A stretch of 64,000 bases of DNA. Source: Enterococcaceae bacterium OF42-14pH9A. Its GTDB lineage: Bacteria; Bacillota; Bacilli; Lactobacillales; Enterococcaceae. Under the pieces are notes generated by a model, which was given only the letters and a program-made list of their open reading frames with translations, searched no databases and was not told the DNA's origin. The stretch's first letter is position 1, and each line of letters begins with the position of its first letter. The DNA is taken from positions 186,001 through 250,000 of the forward strand of contig JAQEYU010000003.1 in assembly GCA_027692465.1 (NCBI GenBank), written 5' to 3'. The position numbers and the translations under genes were made by a program. This document shows, piece by piece, positions 40,573-48,760 of the stretch.

Positions 40573-41427
40573 ATGAAAAAAGTGATGAAATGGACAGTAA
40601 TGTTGACAGCTGTATTGGTTTTAGGCGCTTGCGGCAGTGGCAAAGCTACCGGCAGTTCAGATACTAAAGAAAGTGCCGGTGCTGCAACAGATAAGAGCGG
40701 CAAGTTGGCAGCAATCAAAGAAGCCGGTGTAATCAGAGTAGGGACTTCGGCTGATTTCCCGCCTTTTGAGTTCCACACGATGGTGGACGGCAAGGATCAG
40801 ATTGTAGGTGCTGACGTGGATATGGTGAACGCCATCGCAAAAGAACTGGGCGTGGAAGTGAAGTGGAGCGACACTGATTTCGATACGATGCTGGCTTCTC
40901 TGCAAGCAGGAAACCTGGATATGGGAGTTTCGGGAATCTCAGCCACGGAAGATCGAAAGGCAAATATGCTGTTCACTGAAAACTATTATGTTCCTAAACA
41001 GAATGTTGTAATCAATAAAGAGAATGTGGATAAATATACGGAAATTTCCGATTTCAACGGCAAAAAAGTTGGTGCTCAAAAAGGTTCCATTCAAGAAGGT
41101 ATCGTCCAAGCCCAATTCACAGATTCACAGCTGGTGTCGATTGCTAAGATTCCAAATCTGGTAATGGAAGTCAAAAGTGGTTCTTTGGACGGCTTAGTGC
41201 TGGAAGATAAGATCGCTGCTTCCTATGTTGCACAAAATGACGACTTGGCAATTGCTGATGTTGAAGTCAAATCAACCGACGATGAGTCCTATTCAATCGC
41301 TTTGCCAAAGGGAAGCGAGGACCTGCAGACAGAGCTCAATACAATTTTGAAAAAGCTGATCGCCGAAGGAAAGATCGATGAATTCGTTGAAAAAAATGAC
41401 AAACTGGCAAACGAAAAAGCCAAATAA
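40573..41427 (+). CDS. Amino acid ABC transporter, substrate-binding lipoprotein
   Basis: 284 residues. The signal peptide MKKVMKWTVMLTAVLVLGAC ends in a lipobox (LGAC), so Cys20 is lipid-anchored on the outer face of the membrane. The mature part is a family 3 solute-binding protein (IRVGTSADFPPFEF, GADVDMVNAIAKELGVEVKW, GVSGISATEDRKANMLFTENYY). These belong to polar amino acid importers (Gln/Arg/His class); the exact ligand is not deducible. ATG after AAAGGGGAGAAT. Followed by its permease and ATPase. Confidence 0.93.
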   Translation: MKKVMKWTVMLTAVLVLGACGSGKATGSSDTKESAGAATDKSGKLAAIKEAGVIRVGTSADFPPFEFHTMVDGKDQIVGADVDMVNAIAKELGVEVKWSDTDFDTMLASLQAGNLDMGVSGISATEDRKANMLFTENYYVPKQNVVINKENVDKYTEISDFNGKKVGAQKGSIQEGIVQAQFTDSQLVSIAKIPNLVMEVKSGSLDGLVLEDKIAASYVAQNDDLAIADVEVKSTDDESYSIALPKGSEDLQTELNTILKKLIAEGKIDEFVEKNDKLANEKAK

Positions 41428-41445
41428 CAGTTTGGAGCTAAGGCT

Positions 41446-42141
41446 ATGAACATAAACTTTGATTTTTTGCCGACCTATTATCCTTATTTTATTTATGGAA
41501 CGGTCGTGACGCTGATTATTTCTGTGATCACCATCATTTTTGGAACGATTATCGGCGTCGTTATGGCCCTCATGAAACGTTCCAAAGTATCGCCATTACG
41601 TTGGCTTGCCAATATCTATATCGAGGTTCTGCGAGGGACACCGATGCTGTTGCAGATTATGATCGGGTTTATTGTTTTACAGAATTTTTTCAAGCTGCCA
41701 GCAGTTCAGATTGGTATTTTAAGTATGGACTTGAGTCGATTGATTCCGGGGATGATCGTTATCTCATTGAACTCAGGAGCGTACGTTGCTGAAATTGTTC
41801 GTGGTGGGATTAATGCTGTGGATTTCGGACAAACGGAAGCGGCGGGATCCTTGGGATTGCGACCAGGTCAGACGATGCGTTATGTTGTATTGCCCCAGGC
41901 GTTGCGCAATATCCTGCCGCCACTGGGAAATGAATTTATCGTTCTGATCAAGGACTCGTCTTTGTTGTCCATCATCGGTATCGTGGAGCTGATGAATAGC
42001 TCACAGATCGTCATCACCAGCACGTTTACCCCTTTGTCTCCATATTTTGTGGCGGCTGCGATTTATTTCGTGATCACCTTTGCCACCTCCCGAGCGCTGG
42101 GAGCGTGGGAGAAAAAACTGGGTAGAGGCTATCATCGGTGA
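41446..42141 (+). CDS. Amino acid ABC transporter, permease
   Basis: 231 residues with five or so membrane spans and the HisM/GlnP-type permease signature: ALMKRSKVSPLRWLANIYIE, the LRGTPMLLQ block and the EAA loop EAAGSLGLRPGQTMRYVVLPQALR (given here in part) that docks on the ATPase. Only one permease gene is present, so the channel is probably a homodimer. AGGCTATG just before the start is a weak site; 18 bp after the binding protein. Confidence 0.93.
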   Translation: MNINFDFLPTYYPYFIYGTVVTLIISVITIIFGTIIGVVMALMKRSKVSPLRWLANIYIEVLRGTPMLLQIMIGFIVLQNFFKLPAVQIGILSMDLSRLIPGMIVISLNSGAYVAEIVRGGINAVDFGQTEAAGSLGLRPGQTMRYVVLPQALRNILPPLGNEFIVLIKDSSLLSIIGIVELMNSSQIVITSTFTPLSPYFVAAAIYFVITFATSRALGAWEKKLGRGYHR

Positions 42142-42214
42142 GCGGTACTGAATCGACTATTTTGCAGATAGTGTCTTTGACCGGGTAATCAGAAACAGAC
42201 AGAGGAGGGAACCC

Positions 42215-42946
42215 ATGGCGTCTTTGATCGAAGTTGTGGGACTGAAGAAGTCTTTTGGTAAAAATCAAGTACTCAAAGGAATCGATACTCAGATTCAGCG
42301 CGGGGAAGTAGTGGTCGTCATCGGCCCTTCCGGATCAGGGAAAAGTACGTTTTTGCGCTGCTTAAATCTATTGGAAAACCCTACTGACGGGCGCATTATT
42401 TTTGAAGGTACAGATATCACCGATAAAAGCAACGATATTTACACGATGCGGGAGAAAATGGGGATGGTCTTTCAAAATTTTAACTTGTTTCCAAATCTGA
42501 CCGTGATGCAAAACATCACCTTGGCACCAATGAAAGTCAAAAAACAGAATAAAGGTGAAGCAGAAGCGTACGGAGAACACCTTTTGGCAAAAGTGGGGCT
42601 GCAGGATAAAGCGAAAGATTATCCTCAGTCCTTATCCGGTGGGCAGAAACAGCGGATTGCCATCGCACGAGCGCTGGCGATGCAGCCGGATGTGATGCTG
42701 TTTGATGAGCCAACCTCGGCCCTTGATCCGGAGATGGTAGGTGAGGTCCTGGGGGTCATGCAGGAGCTGGCAAAAGAAGGAATGACGATGGTGATTGTCA
42801 CCCACGAGATGGGCTTTGCCAAAGAAGTCGGTGATCGGATTTTATTTATGGATGAAGGGATTATCATGGAAGAAGGCACTCCTGAAGCAGTTTTTGACAG
42901 ACCGCAGAATCCCAGAACCATTGATTTTCTTTCCAAGGTACTTTAG
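42215..42946 (+). CDS. Amino acid ABC transporter, ATP-binding protein
   Basis: 243 residues. Walker [11 protein letters not shown]-loop [13 protein letters not shown], signature LSGGQKQR, Walker [15 protein letters not shown] and the H-loop VTHEM are all intact; the length and [10 protein letters not shown] are those of the GlnQ/HisP/ArtP group. AGAGGAGGG site. The TAG stop coincides with the left end of repeat copy E. Third gene of the importer operon. Confidence 0.95.
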   Translation: MASLIEVVGLKKSFGKNQVLKGIDTQIQRGEVVVVIGPSGSGKSTFLRCLNLLENPTDGRIIFEGTDITDKSNDIYTMREKMGMVFQNFNLFPNLTVMQNITLAPMKVKKQNKGEAEAYGEHLLAKVGLQDKAKDYPQSLSGGQKQRIAIARALAMQPDVMLFDEPTSALDPEMVGEVLGVMQELAKEGMTMVIVTHEMGFAKEVGDRILFMDEGIIMEEGTPEAVFDRPQNPRTIDFLSKVL

Positions 42947-43103
42947 GGCGGGTCTGAGAATGCCAGTAGCAGCTATTTTGATCCTTTTCACCGCAATCTG
43001 CGTCGTAAATGCGCAACTTTGTACCACATAAGCTGCGATCGACTCTTTGATTTCGGCAGGTCCCCAAAAATCTAAATTGCCCCGGGGTTTTCGACATGCT
43101 CTA
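42944..43103 (-). repeat. Dispersed 160-bp inverted-repeat element, copy E
   Basis: TA-GGGCGGGTCTGAGAATGCC at the left, CGGGGTTTTCGACATGCTC-TA at the right, internal ACCGCAATCTGCGTCGTAAA and ATTTCGGCAGGTCC. TA flanks both ends. Its left TA is part of the ATPase gene's TAG stop codon. Confidence 0.88.
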
Positions 43104-43108
43104 ATAAA

Positions 43109-43151
43109 AAACGAGGTCACAGAAAAAATTACTGTGGCCTCGATTTTTTTT
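43109..43151 (+). terminator. Terminator of the amino acid importer operon
   Basis: AAACGAGGTCACAG and CTGTGGCCTCG form the stem with a 9-nt loop, then a run of eight Ts. Repeat copy E stands between it and the last gene. Confidence 0.92.
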
Positions 43152-43162
43152 GAGAAAAATAC

Positions 43163-43191
43163 TTGTCTAGTTAAGCAAAAAAGTCTATACT
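43163..43191 (+). promoter_or_regulatory. tRNA-Gly promoter
   Basis: TTGTCT and TATACT with 17-bp spacing, 18 bp upstream of the tRNA. Confidence 0.85.
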
Positions 43192-43209
43192 AAGTTCATC
43201 GGAAAAATT

Positions 43210-43280
43210 GCGGGTGTAGTTTAGTGGTAAAACAGAAGCTTCCCAAGCTTCCGTCGCGAGTTCGATTCTCGTCACCCGCT
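43210..43280 (+). tRNA. tRNA-Gly (anticodon CCC)
   Basis: 71-nt cloverleaf. Acceptor GCGGGTG / CACCCGC with discriminator T; D-arm with AGTGGT; anticodon stem GAAGC / GCTTC around loop TTCCCAA, anticodon CCC; T-arm CGAG-TTCGATT-CTCG. CCA is not encoded. It has its own promoter and terminator, so it is a single-gene unit. tRNA-Gly genes are common integration sites, and the next 700 bp are AT-rich with tiny ORFs. Confidence 0.95.
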
Positions 43281-43286
43281 TCAGTC

Positions 43287-43329
43287 AAAGCCGGAAATAC
43301 CTTGACAGACAAGGTTTTCTGGTTTTTTT
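43287..43329 (+). terminator. Terminator of tRNA-Gly
   Basis: AAAGCCGGAAATACCTT pairs with AAGGTTTTCTGGTTTT with minor mismatches; a T-run follows. Confidence 0.85.
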
Positions 43330-43427
43330 ATTTTGCAACTACCCAGGGGTTCGTGCACTGAAACAGCCAGTTAGAAGAAAAAACAGATTATCCGAGGCCT
43401 CTTCTGCGTTCGCACTGACTAAGGTAT

Positions 43428-43529
43428 CTAGATGAATTGTCTGAAATAATCTCCCAAAGTGTCATTGAATAAAAGCAACCAATAGTTGACTTTACAGTTC
43501 TGGGCAGAATAATATTTAGAACAATTCAT
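43428..43529 (-). CDS. Possible micro-ORF, 33 residues (third in chain)
   Basis: Starts MNCSKYYSAQNCKVNYWLLL and ends at TAG. Its ATG overlaps the stop of the preceding micro-ORF as ATGA. It has no ribosome-binding site of its own and no known family. It may be a decayed fragment rather than a gene. Confidence 0.2.
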   Translation of the reverse strand: MNCSKYYSAQNCKVNYWLLLFNDTLGDYFRQFI

Positions 43530-43600
43530 ATAGTTTTTTCCTTACTGTTCTCTTGGCACCGCTTGTATGCTTCAGTCTGTGCAATGGTTTTTTCGGTCAT
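43526..43600 (-). CDS. Possible micro-ORF, 24 residues (second in chain)
   Basis: Hydrophilic, starting MTEKTIAQTEAYKRCQENSK. Its ATG overlaps the stop of the two-span ORF as ATGA, and its own stop overlaps the next ATG in the same way. No family recognised. Confidence 0.22.
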   Translation of the reverse strand: MTEKTIAQTEAYKRCQENSKEKTI

Positions 43601-43755
43601 TTTTTGGTACCGTCCTTTCCGTCCAAAACGACGAACAACAACATGATTACGGTAACAAATCCATTGAACGTGCGAGATGATTTGTCAGCAATAATCAATA
43701 TGAGATTGACGAATAAGAGACCAAGCAACAAAATGTAGAACCATTTCTTTTTCAT
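43597..43755 (-). CDS. Candidate small membrane protein, 52 residues, two spans
   Basis: A lysine-rich start (MKKKW) leads into a hydrophobic segment (FYILLLGLLFVNLILII), a short polar turn (ADKSSRTFNG), a second hydrophobic segment (FVTVIMLLFVVL) and a charged tail (DGKDGTKK). This is a clean two-span topology, unlikely for a random frame. An in-frame ATG three codons upstream (43764) is an alternative start. The ribosome-binding site is weak. A 61-codon plus-strand frame in the same place is its shadow. Function unknown. Confidence 0.4.
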   Translation of the reverse strand: MKKKWFYILLLGLLFVNLILIIADKSSRTFNGFVTVIMLLFVVLDGKDGTKK

Positions 43756-43770
43756 GGGCACCATGCTATA

Positions 43771-43803
43771 ATTTAATATGGAGAGGGGGCGAACCCCCTC
43801 AGC
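43771..43803 (-). terminator. Stable UUCG hairpin between micro-ORFs
   Basis: On the minus strand GAGGGGG-TTCG-CCCCCTC just after the 29-residue ORF stop. A UUCG tetraloop on a GC stem is exceptionally stable; the following sequence is AT-rich but not a pure T-run. Confidence 0.5.
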
Positions 43804-43893
43804 TTAATCGTCGTCTTTGTCATCTTCGTTGATTTTCTTTAGCAGATACAAGCTGCTTAGGAAGAGGAAGATGATATTGGCGACTTTTTCCAT
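43804..43893 (-). CDS. Candidate micro-peptide, 29 residues, one membrane span
   Basis: Reads MEKVANIIFLFLSSLYLLKK then a strongly acidic tail (INEDDKDDD). A single hydrophobic helix with a charged tail is the plan of Fst/Ldr type I toxins and of other regulatory membrane peptides, but the conserved Pro of Fst is absent and no antisense RNA is evident. No good ribosome-binding site. It lies just downstream of a perfect palindrome at 43930-43953 and is followed by a UUCG hairpin. Confidence 0.35.
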   Translation of the reverse strand: MEKVANIIFLFLSSLYLLKKINEDDKDDD

Positions 43894-43929
43894 ATCATCA
43901 AGTAGTTTCTCAATTCTTTTCTATAGTTG

Positions 43930-43953
43930 TTTTATACTATTGATAGTATAAAA
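43930..43953. promoter_or_regulatory. Perfect 24-bp palindrome, candidate operator
   Basis: Arms TTTTATACTAT and ATAGTATAAAA around a TG centre. Each arm holds a TATACT or TATAAA box, so it can carry a -10 element in either direction. TTACCC stands 17 bp before the minus-strand TATAAA. Confidence 0.5.
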
Positions 43954-44075
43954 GGGTAAGCCTTTTGTACTGTAATTTTGATTTTTTAGCAGGATAAATA
44001 CGAGAAAGTACATTCGCATGTGATGAAAATTCCATTTTTATAGAAAAATATATTTCAAAAATAATCAGAAAATTC

Positions 44076-44104
44076 TTGACTATAGACAGACACAAGGGTA
44101 AACT
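44076..44104 (+). promoter_or_regulatory. trp operon promoter
   Basis: TTGACT (44076-44081) and TAAACT (44099-44104), 17-bp spacer, directly before the T-box leader. Confidence 0.85.
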
Positions 44105-44110
44105 CTTGTT

Positions 44111-44407
44111 TAAATAGCAGGCACACAAAAGAGAAGTAGCTTTTTTCTCCGCTTTTCAGGGAGCTGACGGTCGGTGCGAGTCAGCAGGCGGGAAACTGTG
44201 AATGGACTTTTGGCCGGATCGTTGAAAGCAGGTTGCAAGTAGGTGATCCCGGGAACTCCCGTTACAGAGAAAGGCTGTTGTTGGACGGCTGAGTGAGATG
44301 TTTGTTTGGCGTACTTTTTTGTACTGCCGACGAACAATTGAGGTGGCACCGCGAGCTTTTTCGCCCTCAGATCCCGATTTGGTATTGGGATCTGAGGGCT
44401 TTTTTTG
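44111..44407 (+). promoter_or_regulatory. tRNA-Trp T-box riboswitch
   Basis: The leader carries the T-box core GAGGTGGCACCGCGAG (44339-44354), which forms the antiterminator bulge that pairs with the uncharged tRNA acceptor end. Stem I contains GGTGCGAGTCAGCAGG, and the candidate specifier TGG (44203-44205, in GTGAATGGACTTT) reads Trp. Uncharged tRNA-Trp would favour antitermination and so turn on trpE onward. Confidence 0.93.
44363..44407 (+). terminator. T-box terminator
   Basis: GCCCTCAGATCCC and GGGATCTGAGGGC, perfect 13-bp stem followed by seven Ts. It competes with the T-box antiterminator. Confidence 0.95.
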
Positions 44408-44431
44408 TTTGGAAGAAGAGGAGGGATTTTT

Positions 44432-45787
44432 ATGCGACTGATCAGAACCATTAACGGAGATCATTTGACTCCAATCACCATCTATTTGAGGTTGAGAGAC
44501 AGCCGAGTTCTTTTGGAAAGTGATCCGGCAGCCGGCGGGAAAAATTCGATTATCGGGATCGCTCCTGCCGATGAGCTGACATTCAAAGACGGCATCTTCA
44601 ATAGCCGAAGAGACAGTTTTCTTTGTGGTGATCCGTTGAAGGAATTGGAAAAATATGTTCGAGCTGAGGATGACTTCACGGCAGATTTGCCGTTTCAAGG
44701 CGGTGCAATCGGTTACGCCGGCTATGATGTGGCAGCCTGTTATGAGGATATCGGTGAGCTGCCACCAGACGAGCTGGGGATCGCCGATTTGGATTTCTAC
44801 CTGTTTGAAACGTTTTTGATTTACGATCATGAAAAAGAGTTGGTCTCGATCATCTGTTCAAACGCATATTCCCAAGTTGGTGAAGCGGAACTGAAAAGGC
44901 GCATGGCTGATATTTTGGCAGAGCTGATGGTGACAAGTCGGGAAGAAACGAAAACAATTCCTGCTGTCAAATTTCCTTATACGAGTAATTTTTCAAAGGA
45001 AGGGTTTGAAAAAGTCGTTGCCGCTGCCAAAGAACTGATCGGTCAAGGCGACCTCTTTCAAATGGTTCCTTCTCAGAGATTGAAGGCGACCATGACGCTG
45101 GCGCCTTTTGATTATTATCGACAACTGCGCAAGTCCAACCCTTCGGAATATATGTATTATCTGGACTTCGGAGAAACAAAAGTGATTGGTACCTCGCCGG
45201 AAAGCCTGGTCACTGTTCGTAACGGGCGGATCACGACGAACCCGATTGCCGGTACCAGAAAGCGGGGGATGACCCCGGAAGAAGATGATATCTTGGCCAG
45301 CGAGCTGTTGGCAGATGAAAAGGAGCGGGCAGAGCACATGATGCTGGTGGATCTTGGCCGCAACGACCTCAGTAAAGTCGCTGAGATCGGCAGTGTGGCG
45401 GTCACCAGCCTGATGACAATCGAGAAGTATCGGTATGTGATGCACATCTGTTCGTTAGTGGAAGGATGTTTGGAAAAAGGCCAGACACCGATGGATGCTT
45501 TGAAGGCGACGCTGCCGGTGGGAACAGTCAGCGGTGCGCCGAAGATCCGGGCGATGCAGAGGATCTATCAATTTGAAACGGTGCGTCGCAATCTCTACGC
45601 CGGTGCCGTGGGATATTATTCGCTGGATGAGCAGGCTGATTTCGCAATTGCTATCCGAACTATGGTGGTCAAGGGAGATACGGCCTATGTTCAGGCCGGC
45701 GCCGGGATTGTCTATGATTCTGTACCTGAAAAGGAATACTATGAGACCCTGCATAAGGCCAAAGCATTGTTGGAGGTGAGCCGATGA
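44432..45787 (+). CDS. trpE: Anthranilate synthase component I
   Basis: 451 residues. It makes anthranilate from chorismate using ammonia supplied by TrpG. The N-terminal LLES motif (residues 27-30) is the tryptophan feedback site, so the enzyme is likely inhibited by Trp. The C-terminal chorismate-binding domain shows GTSPESLV, NPIAGTRKRG, DEKERAEHMMLVDLGRND and GTVSGAPKIRAM. I use the ATG after AGGAGGG. It overlaps trpG by 4 bp (ATGA). Confidence 0.96.
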   Translation: MRLIRTINGDHLTPITIYLRLRDSRVLLESDPAAGGKNSIIGIAPADELTFKDGIFNSRRDSFLCGDPLKELEKYVRAEDDFTADLPFQGGAIGYAGYDVAACYEDIGELPPDELGIADLDFYLFETFLIYDHEKELVSIICSNAYSQVGEAELKRRMADILAELMVTSREETKTIPAVKFPYTSNFSKEGFEKVVAAAKELIGQGDLFQMVPSQRLKATMTLAPFDYYRQLRKSNPSEYMYYLDFGETKVIGTSPESLVTVRNGRITTNPIAGTRKRGMTPEEDDILASELLADEKERAEHMMLVDLGRNDLSKVAEIGSVAVTSLMTIEKYRYVMHICSLVEGCLEKGQTPMDALKATLPVGTVSGAPKIRAMQRIYQFETVRRNLYAGAVGYYSLDEQADFAIAIRTMVVKGDTAYVQAGAGIVYDSVPEKEYYETLHKAKALLEVSR

Positions 45788-46377
45788 TTTTACTGGTTGA
45801 TAATTATGATTCATTTACTTACAATCTGGCTCACCAATTCGCCGGCACAGCATTGAAAATTATGCGCAACGATGATCCGGAGTTGATGAAGGCTGCAGCA
45901 GAGGCTGATGCCGTTGTGTTTTCACCGGGACCGGGGCCGCCGGCAGAAGCAGGACAGATGGAAGCAGTGATCACCAAATTAAAAGGCCGTATCCCGATGT
46001 TGGGGATCTGTTTGGGGCATCAGGCTTTGGGGGAGGTCTTCGGTGCGGAGGTGATAACGGCGCCGGAGATCCGTCATGGGAAAATTTCCGCATTGACTCA
46101 TCAAGGAAATGGTTTATTCAATAATTGCCACCCGGAAACGCCAATCATGCGTTACCATTCCCTGATGCTGGACCCAACTACTTTGCCTTTGGAACTGGAA
46201 GTCACCGGGACTTGTGACGGGTTGGTCATGGGAATTAAACATCGGGATTATCCCCTTTACGGTCTGCAGTTTCATCCGGAATCCATCGGTACTAAAGAAG
46301 GTCAGCAAATGATTGGTAATTTTTTACAAGTCGTATCAGCAAGCAGCGAAAAACGGGAAAAGAAGGTGCAGCTATGA
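45784..46377 (+). CDS. trpG: Anthranilate synthase component II (glutamine amidotransferase)
   Basis: 197-residue class I amidotransferase. The catalytic Cys76 is in GICLGHQ, and the His/Glu pair is in QFHPES near the C-terminus. NYDSFTYNL at the N-terminus is typical. In many bacteria it also serves PabB; here it is inside the trp operon. Coupled to trpE and trpD by ATGA overlaps. Confidence 0.96.
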   Translation: MILLVDNYDSFTYNLAHQFAGTALKIMRNDDPELMKAAAEADAVVFSPGPGPPAEAGQMEAVITKLKGRIPMLGICLGHQALGEVFGAEVITAPEIRHGKISALTHQGNGLFNNCHPETPIMRYHSLMLDPTTLPLELEVTGTCDGLVMGIKHRDYPLYGLQFHPESIGTKEGQQMIGNFLQVVSASSEKREKKVQL

Positions 46378-47387
46378 AGAATTTTTTTGAAAAACTATAT
46401 CAGAGAAATGATTTGACTAAAGCGGAGATGGCACAGGTGGCCCGACAGATGTTCACCGGTCATTTGACGGACAGTCAGATCAGTGCGTTGTTGATTGCGC
46501 TGAAAATCAAGGGGGTGACAGCTTCGGAAATGGCAGCGTTGGCCCAAGTGATCCAAAAAGAAGCACTGCAGATAAAAGATGCCCCTGCTTGTGCCATGGA
46601 CAACTGTGGGACCGGGGGCGATCATCTGAACAGTTTCAATATTTCAACGACCGCCGCTTTTGTACTGGCAGCCGGGGGGATCACGATGGCGAAACATGGC
46701 AATCGCAGTATTTCGTCCAAATCCGGCAGTGCCGATGTATTGGAACATCTGGGAATTGCAATCACTCCGTCAGCGGAAAACCTGAGTTATCTCCTGCAAG
46801 AGATCGGAATTGCTTTTTTGTTTGCTCCTTCCATGCATCCGAATATGCGTTATGTTTCCAAAGTCCGCCAAGAACTGGCGACGCCGACGATCTTGAATCT
46901 GATCGGCCCTTTGACGAATCCGGTAGCGCTGGAATCACAGCTGATGGGGACGTTTGCCGGAGATCTGCTGGTGGAAACCTGTGAAACTTTGAAGCAGCTG
47001 GGACGAAAGCGGGCAGTAGTTGTTCATGGGGCTTACGGCATGGACGAAGCCAATCTGGCAGGAGTGACTCGTTATGCGTTATTTGATGGGGGAAAGGTAG
47101 CGGAGTACGCTCTGACGCCGGAAGAAGCCGGCTTGAACAACTATCCGATTGAAGCCATCGTGGGGGGAGATGCGGCCAGAAATGCAGCGATTCTGAAAGC
47201 TGTTTTGAAAAATGAGCCTTCGCCTTATCTGGATACCGTGTTGTTGAATGCCGGCCTGGGCTTTTTCGCTAACGGGAAAGTGACGGATATTGCTTCCGGA
47301 GTTCAACTGGCCCGGTCAATCATTGCTTCTGGAGCAGCCTATGATAAATTGCAGCAGCTGATTGCCTGTCAAAGGGAGGTTGCCTGA
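46374..47387 (+). CDS. trpD: Anthranilate phosphoribosyltransferase
   Basis: 337 residues. It attaches phosphoribose from PRPP to anthranilate. The glycine-rich CGTGGDHLNSFNIST loop and the KHGNRSISSKSGSADVLE motif bind PRPP and anthranilate; NLIGPLTNP and VVHGAYGMDE follow as in the family. Four-base overlap with trpG and one-base overlap with trpC. Confidence 0.96.
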   Translation: MKNFFEKLYQRNDLTKAEMAQVARQMFTGHLTDSQISALLIALKIKGVTASEMAALAQVIQKEALQIKDAPACAMDNCGTGGDHLNSFNISTTAAFVLAAGGITMAKHGNRSISSKSGSADVLEHLGIAITPSAENLSYLLQEIGIAFLFAPSMHPNMRYVSKVRQELATPTILNLIGPLTNPVALESQLMGTFAGDLLVETCETLKQLGRKRAVVVHGAYGMDEANLAGVTRYALFDGGKVAEYALTPEEAGLNNYPIEAIVGGDAARNAAILKAVLKNEPSPYLDTVLLNAGLGFFANGKVTDIASGVQLARSIIASGAAYDKLQQLIACQREVA

Positions 47388-48148
47388 TGGATTTTTTAGC
47401 GGAAATTTTAGCTGAAAAAGCAAAAGAAGTCGCCGCAATGCCGCAGGAAAAGCTGTGTTCCGGGAATGTGCGGCCAGCATCGTTTTTGAAAAAATTGGCA
47501 GCTGAGCCTGAGCGGATACATGTTATCGGAGAAATCAAACGGGCCTCTCCTTCTAAAGGAGATATCAATCCGGCGGTGGACATTTTGCAGCAGGCAGAAA
47601 GTTACGAGTCAGGTGGGGTTTCAGCTATCTCCGTCCTGACTGATCCGGTTTTTTTCAAAGGCAGCATCCGGGATCTGCAACAAGTGGAAAAGGCCGTTCA
47701 AGTTCCGGTCTTGTGCAAAGATTTCATCATCAGTGAAAAACAACTGATCCGGGCTAAAAATGCCGGTGCTTCACTAGTCTTGTTGATTGTTGCTGCTTTA
47801 TCGGAAGAACGTTTACAGCAGTTATATGCAGCTGCTTGCCGAATGGGTCTGGAGGTGCTGGTGGAGACGCATGATAGCCAGGAAATAGGCACGGCCAAAA
47901 AAATCGGTGCAAAGTTGATCGGAGTCAATAATCGCGACCTGACAACATTCAAAGTCAGCTTAGAGACTAGTCGCAAGTGCCGACAAGATGCAGATGGCCG
48001 GTTTTATATCAGTGAATCCGGGATCCGGACTCCCGAGGATGTGGCCGGTCTTGCCGCTGACTATCACGGTGTTCTGGTAGGTGAAACACTGATGCGCAGC
48101 GGCGACCCGGCTGAGGTGATCGAAGAATTGCGGGTGGTTCGAAGATGA
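47387..48148 (+). CDS. trpC: Indole-3-glycerol phosphate synthase
   Basis: 253-residue TIM barrel closing the indole ring. Catalytic residues lie in VIGEIKRASPSKGDI (Glu, Lys), VLCKDFIISEKQL (Lys) and LIGVNNRDLTTF (Asn). SESGIRTPEDV and GVLVGETLMR form the phosphate site. It is a separate protein, not a TrpCF fusion. The stop overlaps the trpF start by 4 bp. Confidence 0.96.
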   Translation: MDFLAEILAEKAKEVAAMPQEKLCSGNVRPASFLKKLAAEPERIHVIGEIKRASPSKGDINPAVDILQQAESYESGGVSAISVLTDPVFFKGSIRDLQQVEKAVQVPVLCKDFIISEKQLIRAKNAGASLVLLIVAALSEERLQQLYAAACRMGLEVLVETHDSQEIGTAKKIGAKLIGVNNRDLTTFKVSLETSRKCRQDADGRFYISESGIRTPEDVAGLAADYHGVLVGETLMRSGDPAEVIEELRVVRR

Positions 48149-48741
48149 CAAAGGTCAAAATCTGCGGACTCAAGGATGTCACAGCAGTCAGATCTGCTTG
48201 TGATGCCGGTGCGGATCTGGTGGGCTTTGTTTTTGCCGAAAGCAGACGCCAAGTGACGACTTTTCAGGCAAGGAAATTGGTGCAAGAGGTACCTCCTGAG
48301 ATTGCCAAAGTCGGCGTCTTTCTCGATCCGAGCATTGAGGAACTCACAGATATCTGTCGGCAGGTCCCGCTGGATCTGCTTCAGATTCACGGACGTATCC
48401 CGCAAGCGCCGCTGCCGCATCCGGTGATCCACGGGGTAAATGTCGGCAAAATGCAACTGGATTTGCCGGTCTTGGCAGCGACTGATTTTCTTTTATTGGA
48501 TGCCCCGATGGCAGAATACGGCGGGGGCAGCGGAGTCGCCTTTGACTGGCAGCGTTTTTCAGCAGACAGCCTGCCTCAAAAGCAGCTGTTTATCGCAGGC
48601 GGACTGAATCTGGATAATATTCAGTCCGCCATCACGCATTTTAAACCGTATGGAGTGGATGTTTCCAGCGGTGTGGAAACCAATGGACATAAGGATCCTG
48701 CAAAGATCCGGGCCTTTATTCAACAAGCAAAAAATCTATAA
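48145..48741 (+). CDS. trpF: Phosphoribosylanthranilate isomerase
   Basis: 198 residues, a short but complete TIM barrel. The general base is Cys7 in KICGLK and the general acid Asp is in FLLDAPM. The end [10 protein letters not shown] is the phosphate-binding motif. It catalyses the Amadori rearrangement before TrpC. About 20 bp separate it from trpB. Confidence 0.94.
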   Translation: MTKVKICGLKDVTAVRSACDAGADLVGFVFAESRRQVTTFQARKLVQEVPPEIAKVGVFLDPSIEELTDICRQVPLDLLQIHGRIPQAPLPHPVIHGVNVGKMQLDLPVLAATDFLLLDAPMAEYGGGSGVAFDWQRFSADSLPQKQLFIAGGLNLDNIQSAITHFKPYGVDVSSGVETNGHKDPAKIRAFIQQAKNL

Positions 48742-48760
48742 AACTAAGGGGGAGCAGCGA

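Noticed and set aside
43210..43280. tRNA-Gly as an occupied attachment site.
   Set aside because: I found no direct repeat of the tRNA 3' end in the following 800 bp and no integrase, so integration is not supported.
43553..43738. 61-codon plus-strand open frame beside tRNA-Gly.
   Set aside because: No ribosome-binding site and no protein-like hydropathy. The opposite strand in the same place gives a clean two-span membrane peptide, so this is more likely its shadow.
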